DNA from: CAVSUR01 sp963846005
GTDB taxonomy: Bacteria; Actinomycetota; Actinomycetes; Streptosporangiales; Streptosporangiaceae
Assembly: GCA_963846005.1 (NCBI GenBank)
Contig: CAWJUH010000001.1
Span: forward strand, 1,240,001 to 1,304,000
Length of the DNA stretch: 64,000 bases
Direction: 5' to 3'
The notes beneath the pieces were generated by a model, which did not search any database, was not told where the DNA came from, and saw nothing but the letters and a program-made list of their open reading frames with translations. This document shows positions 17,663-26,552 of the stretch, one piece after another. The position numbers were made by a program, and so were the translations under genes. Every line of letters starts with the position of its first letter. Position 1 is the stretch's first letter.

Positions 17663-19459
17663 CTAGATGGACTGCCGGTAGCCGAAGAACTCATGGTCCT
17701 CGTTGTAACCGCCGTAGCCGCTGCCGATCTCGGAGTAGTGGGCGATGAACTCGATGCCCTTGATCCATTTGACCTGCTTGAAGCCGAGCTCGATCTCGTT
17801 GCGGAGCCGGAGCGGCGCCCCGTGGCCGAAGCTGAGGGGCTGATCGTTCATGTCGTAGGCGAGCATCGTGAGGTGGTGGCCCATGTGCTCGATCGGGTGG
17901 GCGTCGTAGTACACGCCCTTGTCGGCCCCCTCACCGAGGGAGTAGAACACCACCCATTTGGCTTCGGGCTGCGGCCTGACGAGATCCATGATGGTCTGCA
18001 TCGACACCCCGCCCCACTTGGCGACCCCTGACCATCCCTGGATGCAGAAATGCTGGGTGATCTGCTCGTGATGCGGCAGGGCCCGCAGCTGGGCCAGGCT
18101 GAGGTCCGCCGGGCGCTCGACCAGGCCGTGGATCCGCAGCCGCCAGCCGGCGAAGTGCCCGTCGAACAGGCGCTGGTACTCATCGGAGTCGGGGTACTGG
18201 CCGTTGTGCCAGAAGTACGGGGAGATGTCCTTCTCGCCGTACTCGCCGGGCTTGGGGTCGACGTGCTCGAACAGGTGCTGGAGCGGGCCGACGATGGCCT
18301 GGCCGGCGCGCTGCACGACCCGGGGGTGGCGGATCGTGAACGGGGTCGCCGCCACCCAGCCGACGATAATGACGGCCATCGACACCGCGAACAGCCAGAA
18401 CCCGTCCCAGCTGTCGTCGGTGCGCCCGGCGTAAACGTGGTTGAGGTTGACCAGCAGCCCGGTCGCGAACACCAGCGACACATGGATGACGATGAACACC
18501 AGGAAGTAGGCGAGTACCAGGAAGTGGACAGAGCGGGCGACCTGGATGCTGAGGACCTTGCTGAGCCGCTTGAAGCGGGCGGACAGGGCCGGGGACATGC
18601 CCAGCCCGGTGATCAGCGCCAGGGGGGCGGCGACGAACACAGTGAGGAAGTAGGCGATCAGCTGCAGCCCGTTATAAGCCACCCAGGTATTCTCGGCCGG
18701 CCAGTTCAGCGACAGGTACTGGATCAGCACCGACAGGGCGTCGGGGAACACGCTCCAGCTGGTCGGCACCAGACGCTGCCACTGGGGGGTGACGAACAAC
18801 AAGACGTAAAACACGATCCCGTTGACCAGCCACAACAGGTCCATGCTCAGATGCCACCAGCGGGCCAGCCCGATCGAGTGACGGAGCCCGGGCAGGCCGA
18901 CCTGCCCCGGGAGGCTGATCGAGTCCTGCTTGGCGGTCCACAGCGGATCGGCCGGCACCGGTTTCTGGATCCGGAACCAGTCCCGGCCCGGGGTGGAGTG
19001 CCGGGTCCAGTACAGGCGGGGATGATCGGACAGGATCTGCACCCCGGACCGGATCATGAACAGCATGAAGAACAGGTTGAAGAAGTGCTGCCACCGCAGC
19101 CAGGCCGGGAACCCGGTAGCCGCCTTGGCCCGGGCCGAGTACAGCGTGCCCGGGTACCGGGCGATGAACCGCTGGATCACGGGGTCCCCGCGCAGTCCCT
19201 TGGCGACCGCCACCGTGACCAGGAGCAGCACCAGGCCGACGGGCAGCAGCCACAGCAGGTTGAACCACTTGCTGCGGCCAACGCGTATCCGGGGGGCGAT
19301 GCCGTTCACGTGCGGCACCGAGCCCGCCCACGTGGCGGTGTTGATCTGGTCTTCGCCCGGGGTCAGCTGCCACCGCCAGTCGCGCACTGTGCCGGGAGAC
19401 ACGCTCGACGGCGCAGGCGCCGGCAGGTCCTCAGGGGCGGGCTCGGCGTCGGTGCCCAT
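17663..19459 (-). CDS. Cytochrome b561-like membrane domain fused to sulfite-oxidase-type molybdopterin domain
   Basis: A 598-residue fusion. Residues about 65-395 contain several transmembrane helices (for example FNLLWLLPVGLVLLLVTVAV, LMIADLL-type WWHLSMDLLWLVNGIVFYVL, VHFLVLAYFLVFIVIHVSLV) with candidate haem-ligand histidines H125, H203, H312 and H326. Residues about 415-598 are a molybdopterin oxidoreductase domain with the conserved cysteine C472 in FCIQGWSGVAKWGG and the LRLRNEIELGFKQVKWIKGI motif. This joins in one chain what MsrQ/MsrP-like systems split in two, suggesting electron transfer from membrane quinol or haem to a Mo-cofactor site. Substrate unknown. No Tat signal is visible, so domain topology needs care. 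Confidence 0.88.
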   Translation of the reverse strand: MGTDAEPAPEDLPAPAPSSVSPGTVRDWRWQLTPGEDQINTATWAGSVPHVNGIAPRIRVGRSKWFNLLWLLPVGLVLLLVTVAVAKGLRGDPVIQRFIARYPGTLYSARAKAATGFPAWLRWQHFFNLFFMLFMIRSGVQILSDHPRLYWTRHSTPGRDWFRIQKPVPADPLWTAKQDSISLPGQVGLPGLRHSIGLARWWHLSMDLLWLVNGIVFYVLLFVTPQWQRLVPTSWSVFPDALSVLIQYLSLNWPAENTWVAYNGLQLIAYFLTVFVAAPLALITGLGMSPALSARFKRLSKVLSIQVARSVHFLVLAYFLVFIVIHVSLVFATGLLVNLNHVYAGRTDDSWDGFWLFAVSMAVIIVGWVAATPFTIRHPRVVQRAGQAIVGPLQHLFEHVDPKPGEYGEKDISPYFWHNGQYPDSDEYQRLFDGHFAGWRLRIHGLVERPADLSLAQLRALPHHEQITQHFCIQGWSGVAKWGGVSMQTIMDLVRPQPEAKWVVFYSLGEGADKGVYYDAHPIEHMGHHLTMLAYDMNDQPLSFGHGAPLRLRNEIELGFKQVKWIKGIEFIAHYSEIGSGYGGYNEDHEFFGYRQSI

Positions 19460-20160
19460 GACCTGAAGCCTAGAAGCAACTGCCTTTGAGTACCTCGCCG
19501 GGAGCCCCCGGCCGTCGCCCCACTCAAGGATCCGCTACCGGACAGCCGTACGCGGCCCGTGGCAACCCAGCTCCTGGAGAGATCACCTGATTCTCTGGAC
19601 AATGCTCGCAGTCGCGAACACACAGCCGCCGCTGACAGCAGCCGCCATCCCGCCGCGTACCCCCGGCTTCAGCGGAGCCGGCAGAAAAAGAACCGGGCGA
19701 TCGGTGCGCTGGCTGCAGCACCGAGATCGTCGGCGCCCCGAACGCCGAGTCGCGTTCGGGGCGCGTCATTCGCCCGGTAGCTCGGCCCCGGCCGGTGACC
19801 TGGTGTTACCGCGGCCCCGGCCTACCGCAGCGATGCCGCAATCATGTATTTGAAGCTGCGCCGGGTTTGGTAATGTCAGTGCTTTATTTTAAGCATGGGG
19901 TTGGCAAACTTGCCGATCGGCTGATCGCAGAGCGTTATGAACCTCCGCCGCGATAGCGCGCACCAATCCGCCGTTCTGATCGGCCGACGGCACCATGGCG
20001 GTCACCGGCGAGGGCGTGCAGATGTGGTCGTTCGGCACGAGTATGTGTCGCCGGCTCGCGCTATCGGATCTGCGCACATGGAGGCGGCCGGTGCGGGGGG
20101 CAGTCCCTCCCGTGCGATAAGGAGTTTGCGTGATCGTGTCTGCTTGGTAGGAAGGCGGAC
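19460..20160. other. Long intergenic region between divergent genes
   Basis: No credible gene. It contains a perfect 13-bp stem with a 6-nt loop at 19733-19764 (GCGCCCCGAACGC / GCGTTCGGGGCGC) and the IS-end-like sequence at 19875-19902. The hairpin faces no obvious gene end, so it may be left over from a lost gene. Confidence 0.6.
19875..19902. repeat. Solo IS-end-like sequence (copy 1)
   Basis: 28 bp here match 32129-32156 with two mismatches, in the same orientation (core CTTTATTTYAAGCATGGGG). The second copy cuts a comM gene inside its Walker A motif, so this looks like one terminus of an unidentified mobile element. Confidence 0.6.
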
Positions 20161-21417
20161 ATGGCCGCCTGCCCGATCCGCCCGGTCGCCGAAGACGAGC
20201 TCGCTGGCTTTCTCGCCGTGGACCAGCATGCATCCCATGGCACGCCGGTGTCTGGGCGTGCCCGCGCCAATCTGCTGGCCCGTCTGGATTTCGGCCGGAC
20301 TCTGGCGGCGTTCGACGGCGGCACGGTAGTCGGCGGGACGGGCGCGTTCAGCTTCCAGATGCGGGTGCCTGGCGCGCTGGCCGCGGTCGCCGGGGTGAGT
20401 CTGGTTGCGGTGCTTCCCTCGCACCGCCGCCAGGGCATCTTGTCCGCGCTGATGCGCCGCCAGCTCGCCGATGTGAGCGAGCGGGGTGAGGCGATGGCCG
20501 TGCTGGTCGCCTCAGAATCGGGGATCTACGGGCGGTACGGTTACGGGCGCGCCTCCTGGCACGCCGCCTACCGGCTGGAGCGCGGGGAGGGCACGCTGGC
20601 GCCTGGCGCGCCGGCTGATCCCGGCCTTCGGCTGCGGATCGCCGAACCGCTGTCGGTCAGGGCCGAGCTGGCTCAGGTCTACGACGTGGCGCTGGCCGAG
20701 CGGCCCGGCTTGTATGCCCGCACCGAGCCATGGTGGGACCGCCTGCTCACCGACCTGCACTCCGACGGCGAGCCGTCCCGGCAGATACGGTGCGTGCTGG
20801 CCGAGGACGACTCGGGGCCGCGCGGGTATGCGGTGTTCACCACGGCGGAGCGCTGGGATGATGACGCAGGCTTGCCGGAGGGCGTCCTGGAGGTCAGCGA
20901 GGCGATCGCCACTGACCCCGCGGCGACTGCGGCGCTCTGGGACAACCTGCTAAGCCGGGACCTGGTCAGCGAATTCCACGCCAGGATGCGCCCGGTGGAT
21001 GACCCGCTGCTCTACCTGCTGGCCGACCCGCGCCGGGTCCGGTCCCTGGTCAGCGACGGGCTGTGGGTCCGGCTGGTAGACGTGGGCAGCGCCCTGGCGC
21101 AGCGCCACTACGCCAGCCCGGTCAACGTGGTCATCGAGGTCGCCGACGAACTGTGCCCGCACAACGCCGGCCGCTGGAGGCTGGCCGCGGAGGCAGGTGC
21201 CGGTCCCGCGGGCTTCCGTGCCACCTGCGAACGGACCACCGCCCCGGCCGATGTGGTGCTGCCCGTTTGGGCAGCGGGCGCCGCTTATCTCGGCGGCACC
21301 CGCCTTAGCGCCATGGCCAACGCGGGCCTGATCACCGAGGTGACGCCGGGTTCCCTCGCGGCGCTCTCCACCGCAATGGCGTGGGAACCGGCACCCTGGT
21401 GCCCCATGACCTTCTGA
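20161..21417 (+). CDS. Eis-family GNAT N-acetyltransferase
   Basis: A 418-residue protein of the Eis family, hexameric acetyltransferases that modify several amines of aminoglycosides or other substrates using acetyl-CoA. The N-terminal GNAT domain contains the CoA-binding VSLVAVLPSHRRQGILSALM motif; a second degenerate GNAT domain and a C-terminal sterol-carrier-like domain follow. The protein ends WCPMTF, matching the conserved terminal carboxylate that serves as the catalytic base in Eis. Whether it confers drug resistance here is not shown. It is preceded by a long non-coding region. Confidence 0.92.
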   Translation: MAACPIRPVAEDELAGFLAVDQHASHGTPVSGRARANLLARLDFGRTLAAFDGGTVVGGTGAFSFQMRVPGALAAVAGVSLVAVLPSHRRQGILSALMRRQLADVSERGEAMAVLVASESGIYGRYGYGRASWHAAYRLERGEGTLAPGAPADPGLRLRIAEPLSVRAELAQVYDVALAERPGLYARTEPWWDRLLTDLHSDGEPSRQIRCVLAEDDSGPRGYAVFTTAERWDDDAGLPEGVLEVSEAIATDPAATAALWDNLLSRDLVSEFHARMRPVDDPLLYLLADPRRVRSLVSDGLWVRLVDVGSALAQRHYASPVNVVIEVADELCPHNAGRWRLAAEAGAGPAGFRATCERTTAPADVVLPVWAAGAAYLGGTRLSAMANAGLITEVTPGSLAALSTAMAWEPAPWCPMTF

Positions 21418-21665
21418 CCTGGACGGGCCACCGGGAACGATACGCAAGGCAAGCGTGATCTGCCACGGCACTAGACCAGCGCTCCGGGATCGGCCTTGGC
21501 AGCCAAAGCTGCGCGCCGACCCGCCGATAGGCGGCGCAGGTGTTTCGTGGCCAGGTCGCCGGCGGTACGCGCAGTGACAGCGATAGGCGCCTTCCCTGGT
21601 GCCCTGGCGGCCGGTGCGGCGGGCCGCGATGATGAGTGGGCAACCCCCAGACGTGCGAGGGAGGC

Positions 21666-21947
21666 ATGATGGCCGCGCAGATTCCGACCGGGGACATTCA
21701 TCACCTGCGGCTGACGGTGACCGATCTGCAGCGCAGCCGGGACTTCTATACCAGCCTGCTCGGCTTCCAGGTGGCCGCGGAATCGCCGCCGCCCGATGAC
21801 CCGGCAGCCGGGGAAGTGTTCAAGATTCTCTTCGGCGGGGAGAAGGCGTATGTGCTGAGCTATGGCGGCCGCGGCTACGATTCGAAGGCCATTCTGGGCG
21901 TGGCGTACCGATTCGCGAGAGGCCAGCCAGCTGTGCCGCCATCATGA
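21666..21947 (+). pseudogene. Truncated VOC (glyoxalase/bleomycin-resistance) protein
   Basis: Begins MMAAQIPTGDIHHLRLTVTD, a typical VOC N-terminus, with the RSRDFYTSLLGFQVA strand-helix unit and one beta-alpha-beta module. After about residue 70 (AYVLSYGG) the sequence no longer resembles the family and stops within about 22 residues, so the second module is missing. A GGGAGG ribosome site lies before the start. Probably a 3'-truncated remnant. Confidence 0.7.
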
Positions 21948-22011
21948 TGACGGTGAGTATGGGCGGTAGCGATAAGGCCGAACAGCGCCCAGCCTGCCTG
22001 GTCCACCGCCG

Positions 22012-23118
22012 TCAGCCTTGCGTGAGATGGCTGGTCTTCGCCTCCAGTGCCGCAAGCACGTGGGCGAACGAATCATGGAAGCTCGCCACGCCCTGCTCCT
22101 CAAGGGTGCTGCCGACGTCGTCCATGTCGATGCCCAGCCCGGCAAGTTGCTCGATCACCTCGGCCGCGCCGGTGACGGTGGTGTCGATGGTGCGGGCCAC
22201 GCGACCGTGATCCTCGAAGGCGGCGATGGCCGCCTCGGGCAGCGTATTGACGGTGTCGGGACCGATCAGGTTATCGATGTAGAGGGTGTCGGGGTAGGCG
22301 GCGTTCTTGGTAGACGTGGACGCCCACAACGGCCGCTGCGGGTGGGCGCCGGCCGCCGCCAGCGCATCCCAGCGTTCGCCGGAGAAGCGGCTGCGGAACA
22401 GCCGGTAGGCGAGCTTGGCCTGAGCCACCGCCGCCCGGCCGCGCAGCGACCGTGCTTCCCCGGTGCCGATGGCATCGAGCCGGCGGTCGACCTCGGCGTC
22501 GACCCGGCTGACGAAGAACGATGCGACACTGTGCACCCGCGACAGCTGGCCGCCGGCCGCGGCCAGACCCTCCAGGCCGGCCAGGTAGGCGTCTATCACC
22601 TGGCCGTAGCGTGCCAGGGAGAAGATCAGGGTGACATTGATGCTGCGGCCCTCGGCGATCATGGCCTGTATCGCCGGCACGCCCGCGGGCGTAGCGGGGA
22701 TCTTGACAAGCAGGTTCGGCTGGGCAATCCGCCCGTGCAGCCCGCGGGCTGCTGCCACGGTGGCCCCGGTGTCATGGGCGATCTCCGGCGCCACCTCGAT
22801 GGACGCGAAGCCGTCGCCGCCCCCGCTGTCGTCGTAGGTTGGCCGCAGCAAGCCAAGCGCGCCGCTGATGTCGTCGATGACGAGTTCCCAATAGGCGTCA
22901 GCGACGCTGCGGCCGGCCGCGATGAGGACTGAGAACTGCTCGTCATAGGCTGGCGACCCTTCGATCGCCCGGGCGAAGATCGTGGGATTGGCGGTAACAC
23001 CCCGTATGCCGCCCGCGATGTACTGCGCGAGTGTCCCGTCACGCAGATAGGCGCGGCTGAGGTTGTCCAGCCACGGGCTCTGACCATGCTCGGTGAACAG
23101 CCGCGTCAGTTTGGTCAT
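22012..23118 (-). CDS. tal: Transaldolase
   Basis: A 368-residue transaldolase, which transfers a dihydroxyacetone unit between sugar phosphates in the non-oxidative pentose phosphate pathway through a Schiff-base lysine. The signatures VTANPTIFARAIEGS (about 41-55) and NLLVKIPATPAGVPAI with K139 are clear, followed by NVTLIFSLARYGQVIDAYL. ATG 23118 follows GGGAGGCCC. The upstream frame is open without a stop into the preceding reductase's C-terminal coding sequence, so read-through would give a fusion. A second, dead transaldolase N-terminus lies at 24414-24675. Confidence 0.95.
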   Translation of the reverse strand: MTKLTRLFTEHGQSPWLDNLSRAYLRDGTLAQYIAGGIRGVTANPTIFARAIEGSPAYDEQFSVLIAAGRSVADAYWELVIDDISGALGLLRPTYDDSGGGDGFASIEVAPEIAHDTGATVAAARGLHGRIAQPNLLVKIPATPAGVPAIQAMIAEGRSINVTLIFSLARYGQVIDAYLAGLEGLAAAGGQLSRVHSVASFFVSRVDAEVDRRLDAIGTGEARSLRGRAAVAQAKLAYRLFRSRFSGERWDALAAAGAHPQRPLWASTSTKNAAYPDTLYIDNLIGPDTVNTLPEAAIAAFEDHGRVARTIDTTVTGAAEVIEQLAGLGIDMDDVGSTLEEQGVASFHDSFAHVLAALEAKTSHLTQG

Positions 23119-24404
23119 CTGGGCCTCCCTTGGGGAATTCGGGTATCCGGCGGGCACTTCACCCGCCGTTGAGTCGTGAGGGAGTTCTTGGAGGGGCACC
23201 CGCGGGTCGGCAAGCCTGCTTGCGTCGACGGGCTCGGCGGCGCGGACGAGCGCCTGGATGGCGTCGCTGACGTCCCAGATGTTGACGTTCATGCCGGCGA
23301 GCACGCGCCCGCCTGCGAGCCAGAAGGCGATGAATTCACGCCGCGCGGTGTCGCCGCGGAAGACCACCTCGTCATAAGCGCCGGGCTCGACGTAGCCGCC
23401 GTATTCCATGCCCAGGTCGTACTGGTCGGTGAAGAAGTACGGCAGCCGGTCGTAGGCGACGTCCCGGCCGAGCATCGCCTGGGCCGCGGCCTGCGGCTGG
23501 TGCAGCGCATTGGCCCAGTGCTCGACCCGGACGTGCTTGCCCAGCAGGGGGTGGAAGGCGTTGGCGACGTCGCCGGCGGCGTAGATGTCCGGGTCGGAGG
23601 AAGCAGCTGCGCGTCAACCCGGATGCCATTGCCGACCTCAAGGCCGGCCGCGGCGGCGAGCTGGCTGCTGGGCGTGATCCCGACCCCGGCGATGACTGTG
23701 TCAGCCTCGACGTGGCGGCCGTCGGCCAGCCGCACGCCGGTGGCCCTGCCATGGCTGCCGGTGATCTCGCTGACCTGCACCCCGCAGCGCAGGTCCACGC
23801 CGTGCTCGCGGTGCAGGCCGGCGAAGACCTGGGCGACCTGGTGGCCCAGTACCCGCAGCAGCGGCAGTCCCGCCACCTCCAGCACGGTGACCTCGGCACC
23901 GGCGGCGCGGGCCGCGGCCGCGGTCTCCAGGCCGATCCAGCCGGCGCCGATCACCGTGACCCGTGACGCGGCTGTGAAGGCCGCCTTGATCTGGTCGCTG
24001 TCGCCGACGCTGCGCAGGTAGAGCACGCCGTCCAGCCCGGCGCCCGGCACGGACAGCCGGCGGGGCGAGGAGCCGGTGGCCAGCAGCAGCTTCGAGTAGC
24101 CTGCCCGGCTGCCGTCCGCCATGGTCACCTGGTGCCCGCCGGGGTCGATGCCGGTGACAGCTACGCCGAGGCGTAGGTCGACATCGTGGTCGGAGTACCA
24201 CTGCGGCGGGTGGACGTAGATGGTCTCCCGTTCGGCCTTGCCGAGCAGGTAGTCCTTCGACAGCGGCGGTCGCTCATACGGCCGTTCGGTTTCGGCGCCG
24301 ATCAGGACCAGCGGGCCGTCGAAGCCCTCCGCCCGCAGCGTCTCGGCTGCCTTCGCCCCGGCGAGGCTCGCCCCGACGATCACGCAGGTCGTGTCCGTGG
24401 TCAT
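23119..24404 (-). pseudogene. FAD/NAD-dependent ferredoxin-reductase-type flavoprotein, frameshifted, no own stop
   Basis: From ATG 24404 (good AAAGGAG site) the protein shows the FAD-binding TTCVIVGASLAGAKAAETLR motif, YERPPLSKDYL, and the NAD-binding VTVIGAGWIGLETAAAARAA motif, as in rubredoxin/ferredoxin reductases that pass electrons to oxygenases. Near 23608 a one-base indel moves the frame; the second frame continues SSDPDIYAAGDVANAF and the C-terminal dimer domain (YFFTDQYDLGMEYGGYVEPG). That frame then runs without a stop codon into the transaldolase. The stop has therefore been lost or the two are fused. Confidence 0.85.
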
Positions 24405-24413
24405 GCTCAGCTC

Positions 24414-24675
24414 CTTTCATGTCGCGGCGGTCGCCGCAAGCGGCGGCAAACTGCTGGCCCAGCCGCACCCAGCTGGCGTCGCGGGCGGCCAGGTCGCGCA
24501 TCTGCTGGCTGTACGCGCACTGCCGGTGATCGGCTTGGCGAAGATGCTGGGATTGGTGGTCACTCTCGCGACCTGGTCATGGCCGGCCAGGCTCCCGGTC
24601 GCCAGCCGTTCCCGGCTCAGGACACAGGACTAGATCCCCCCGGTACTCGCTCAGGTCGGTCAGCGGATCGTTCAT
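24414..24675 (-). pseudogene. Degenerate N-terminal fragment of a second transaldolase
   Basis: ATG 24675, with an AAAGGAG ribosome site, starts MNDPLTDLSEYRG. After frame changes and an in-frame TAG, the other frames read SRERLATGSLAGHDQVARVT then TNPSIFAKPITGS and YSQQMRDLAARDASWVRLGQ, matching the transaldolase N-terminus. The catalytic domain is absent. It lies directly upstream of the reductase, suggesting an old tandem duplication or a replaced gene. Confidence 0.65.
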
Positions 24676-24709
24676 CAGGTGCTCCTTTCACTACGCGCCG
24701 GCCGCGTGA

Positions 24710-25378
24710 TCAGCTCGGCGCCCCGGCAAGGGCGAAAAACTCGGCCCGCGAACCCGCGTCCGCGCGCAGGCTGCCGAGCAGCGCCGAGGTGACGGTCTTG
24801 GCGCCCACGGCCCGTACCCCGCGCAGTGTCAAGCAGGAATGCTCGGCCTCCAGCACTACGCCCGCGCCGCGGGGGCGAAGACGCTCGGCCAGGCAGTCGG
24901 CTACCTGCCTGGTCAGCCGCTCCTGGGTTTGCGGACGGGCCGCGAAATGCTCCACGAGACGGGCGAGCTTGGACAGACCGAGGATGCGCTCGGCGGGCAG
25001 GTAGCCGACATGCGCGATCCCGGAGAACGGCAGCAGGTGGTGCTCGCACACCGTCCGGAACGGGATGTCGCGTGCCAGCACCAGTTCGTCGTAGCCCTCG
25101 TCGTTGGGAAACGTCGTCAGCCGCAACGGCCGCGCGTCGAACAGCTCCGCGTAAGCGCGGGCCATCCGCGCGGGTGTCTCTTGCAAGGCTTCCCGGCCGA
25201 GGTCGACCCCCAGGGCCGCAAGGAAATCGGCAGCTGCCCTCTGGGCGGCGGCCAGGTCGATTCCGGCGCTCTCGGCCGTTACCCACGGCGTCCGCTCCAG
25301 CACGGTGGGGGCATCTGGACCAGGCGGCGCCGCCATCGCCAGCGGCCCGGCGGAGTCGGGGGCGAGTTCATGCGTCAT
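24710..25378 (-). CDS. folE: GTP cyclohydrolase I
   Basis: FolE converts GTP to 7,8-dihydroneopterin triphosphate, the first step of folate and other pterin pathways. The 222-residue protein has the zinc ligands in CEHHLLPF (C111, H114) and SCLTLRG (C182), the ETPARMARAYAELF segment and GLSKLARLVEHFAARPQTQE. Its N-terminal about 35 residues are variable, as usual. ATG 25378 is the only conserved start. It lies on the island and is likely a second copy next to the chromosomal folE, possibly feeding a pterin-cofactor or deazapurine pathway; no downstream deazapurine genes are seen. Confidence 0.94.
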   Translation of the reverse strand: MTHELAPDSAGPLAMAAPPGPDAPTVLERTPWVTAESAGIDLAAAQRAAADFLAALGVDLGREALQETPARMARAYAELFDARPLRLTTFPNDEGYDELVLARDIPFRTVCEHHLLPFSGIAHVGYLPAERILGLSKLARLVEHFAARPQTQERLTRQVADCLAERLRPRGAGVVLEAEHSCLTLRGVRAVGAKTVTSALLGSLRADAGSRAEFFALAGAPS

Positions 25379-25484
25379 GTCGCTTCCGTCCTGCACGCAC
25401 AGCTGAAAACCCTGCTCGCAGCGGACCCGGCAGGGAGGCCACGCCCATCGCGGCGCCACCTCCGAGCTGGCCGGTGTGCCCGTG

Positions 25485-26179
25485 TCATGACTGGTCAGCG
25501 CCGATAGCGACGCAGCAGTGGCCCGGCTGGGGATCAAGGGCCGGGCGCAGCGAGCTCAAGCGCAGGCCCGCGACGAGTCCCTCGATCAGCGCAAGGTTCA
25601 TGCCGCAGACAACGTCGCGGTGCCGCTGCGCCAGATGGTGAAAAGGACAGTTCCGCAGCCGGATCGCGCCGTCCTGCCCATGCCCTGGCTCATACCCATG
25701 CCCGGACAGCAGCGCCTCCAGCTCCTGCCGCGCCGCGGCTACGCGGGCACCGGAGTCCCGGAACTGCTTCCCCAGCTCGGCACCCAGCTGCTGGGCGGCG
25801 TCACGCAGCGCTGCCCGGCTGCGGCCGCTGTGGTCAGACTCGACCGCCTCCACGAGCAACCGGGCCGCGAGCTCATATTCACGCGGGGGCACGGTCACTG
25901 CGAACTCGCGGCTGGACCGTGCGTAGACCTTGGCCACCGGCCGGCACCGGGTCCGCTCCGGCCAGGCTGCCGCCGGTAGGAGGCCGCCAGCAGCCCCGAC
26001 TCGACGAGCTTGTCCAGGTGGTAGGCAGCCAGCGCCCGGCTGATTCCGGTCGCGGCAGCCGCCTCGTCTCGTCCCACCGGCTCGGAACGCCGGCACACGA
26101 ACTCATACAGGCGACCGCGCACGGGATCGTCCAGGCTGCTCACTGACGCAAGGTCCCGGTCGTTCCGTGGCGGAATCAC
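25485..26179 (-). pseudogene. ArsR-like winged-helix regulator with C-terminal Cys/His domain, frameshifted
   Basis: GTG 26179 starts an N-terminal winged helix (LDDPVRGRLYEFVCRRSEPV then DEAAAATGISRALAAYHLDK). Near 25955 one base is missing, and the second frame continues PVAKVYARSSREFAVTVPPR and a C-terminal domain with NCPFHHLAQRHRDVVCGMNL, a conserved Cys/His pattern in this family that probably binds a metal or cluster. With the shift corrected the protein would be about 230 residues. AT-rich sequence upstream (26190-26215) may hold its promoter. Confidence 0.75.
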
Positions 26180-26552
26180 TCCCGCACTCTATCACTAATG
26201 GAAACTAGCTAAAGAAGAAGCGGCGTCGATCTGAAGCCCAGAAGCGGTACCTGTGCGGTCGCTGCCCGATGCCTGGCAGGAGGGCGCGGGCCGGCCACAG
26301 CCACTAGTACCTGACCCGCACTGCGATGGGCCCAGCCTTGCCGTCACAGGACCCGCTGTCGCGCAGCCGACCTGGGACGCGGGTCCCTGTCCCGGGTTGG
26401 TCCTCCGTACGGGGTATCGAGGCCGTGTCCGATTGACGTGATCTGCCGGACAGGCGGCTGGGCAGCGGCAGGCTGCTTCGAGTGGGTGTGCCTGGGTGCG
26501 GGTCGCGCGGGCTATGTTCGGGCCTGTTTCGGCAGTCCTCCATCTTGCGCGG
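26180..26552. other. Intergenic region without recognised gene
   Basis: Between the start of the winged-helix gene and the 3' end of the decarboxylase remnant. The first about 40 bp are AT-rich and may contain the regulator's promoter. I see nothing else in it. Confidence 0.5.

Noticed and set aside
19733..19764. 13-bp stem hairpin as a terminator
   Set aside because: It lies between two divergent gene starts, so there is no gene for it to end; kept only as a structural note.
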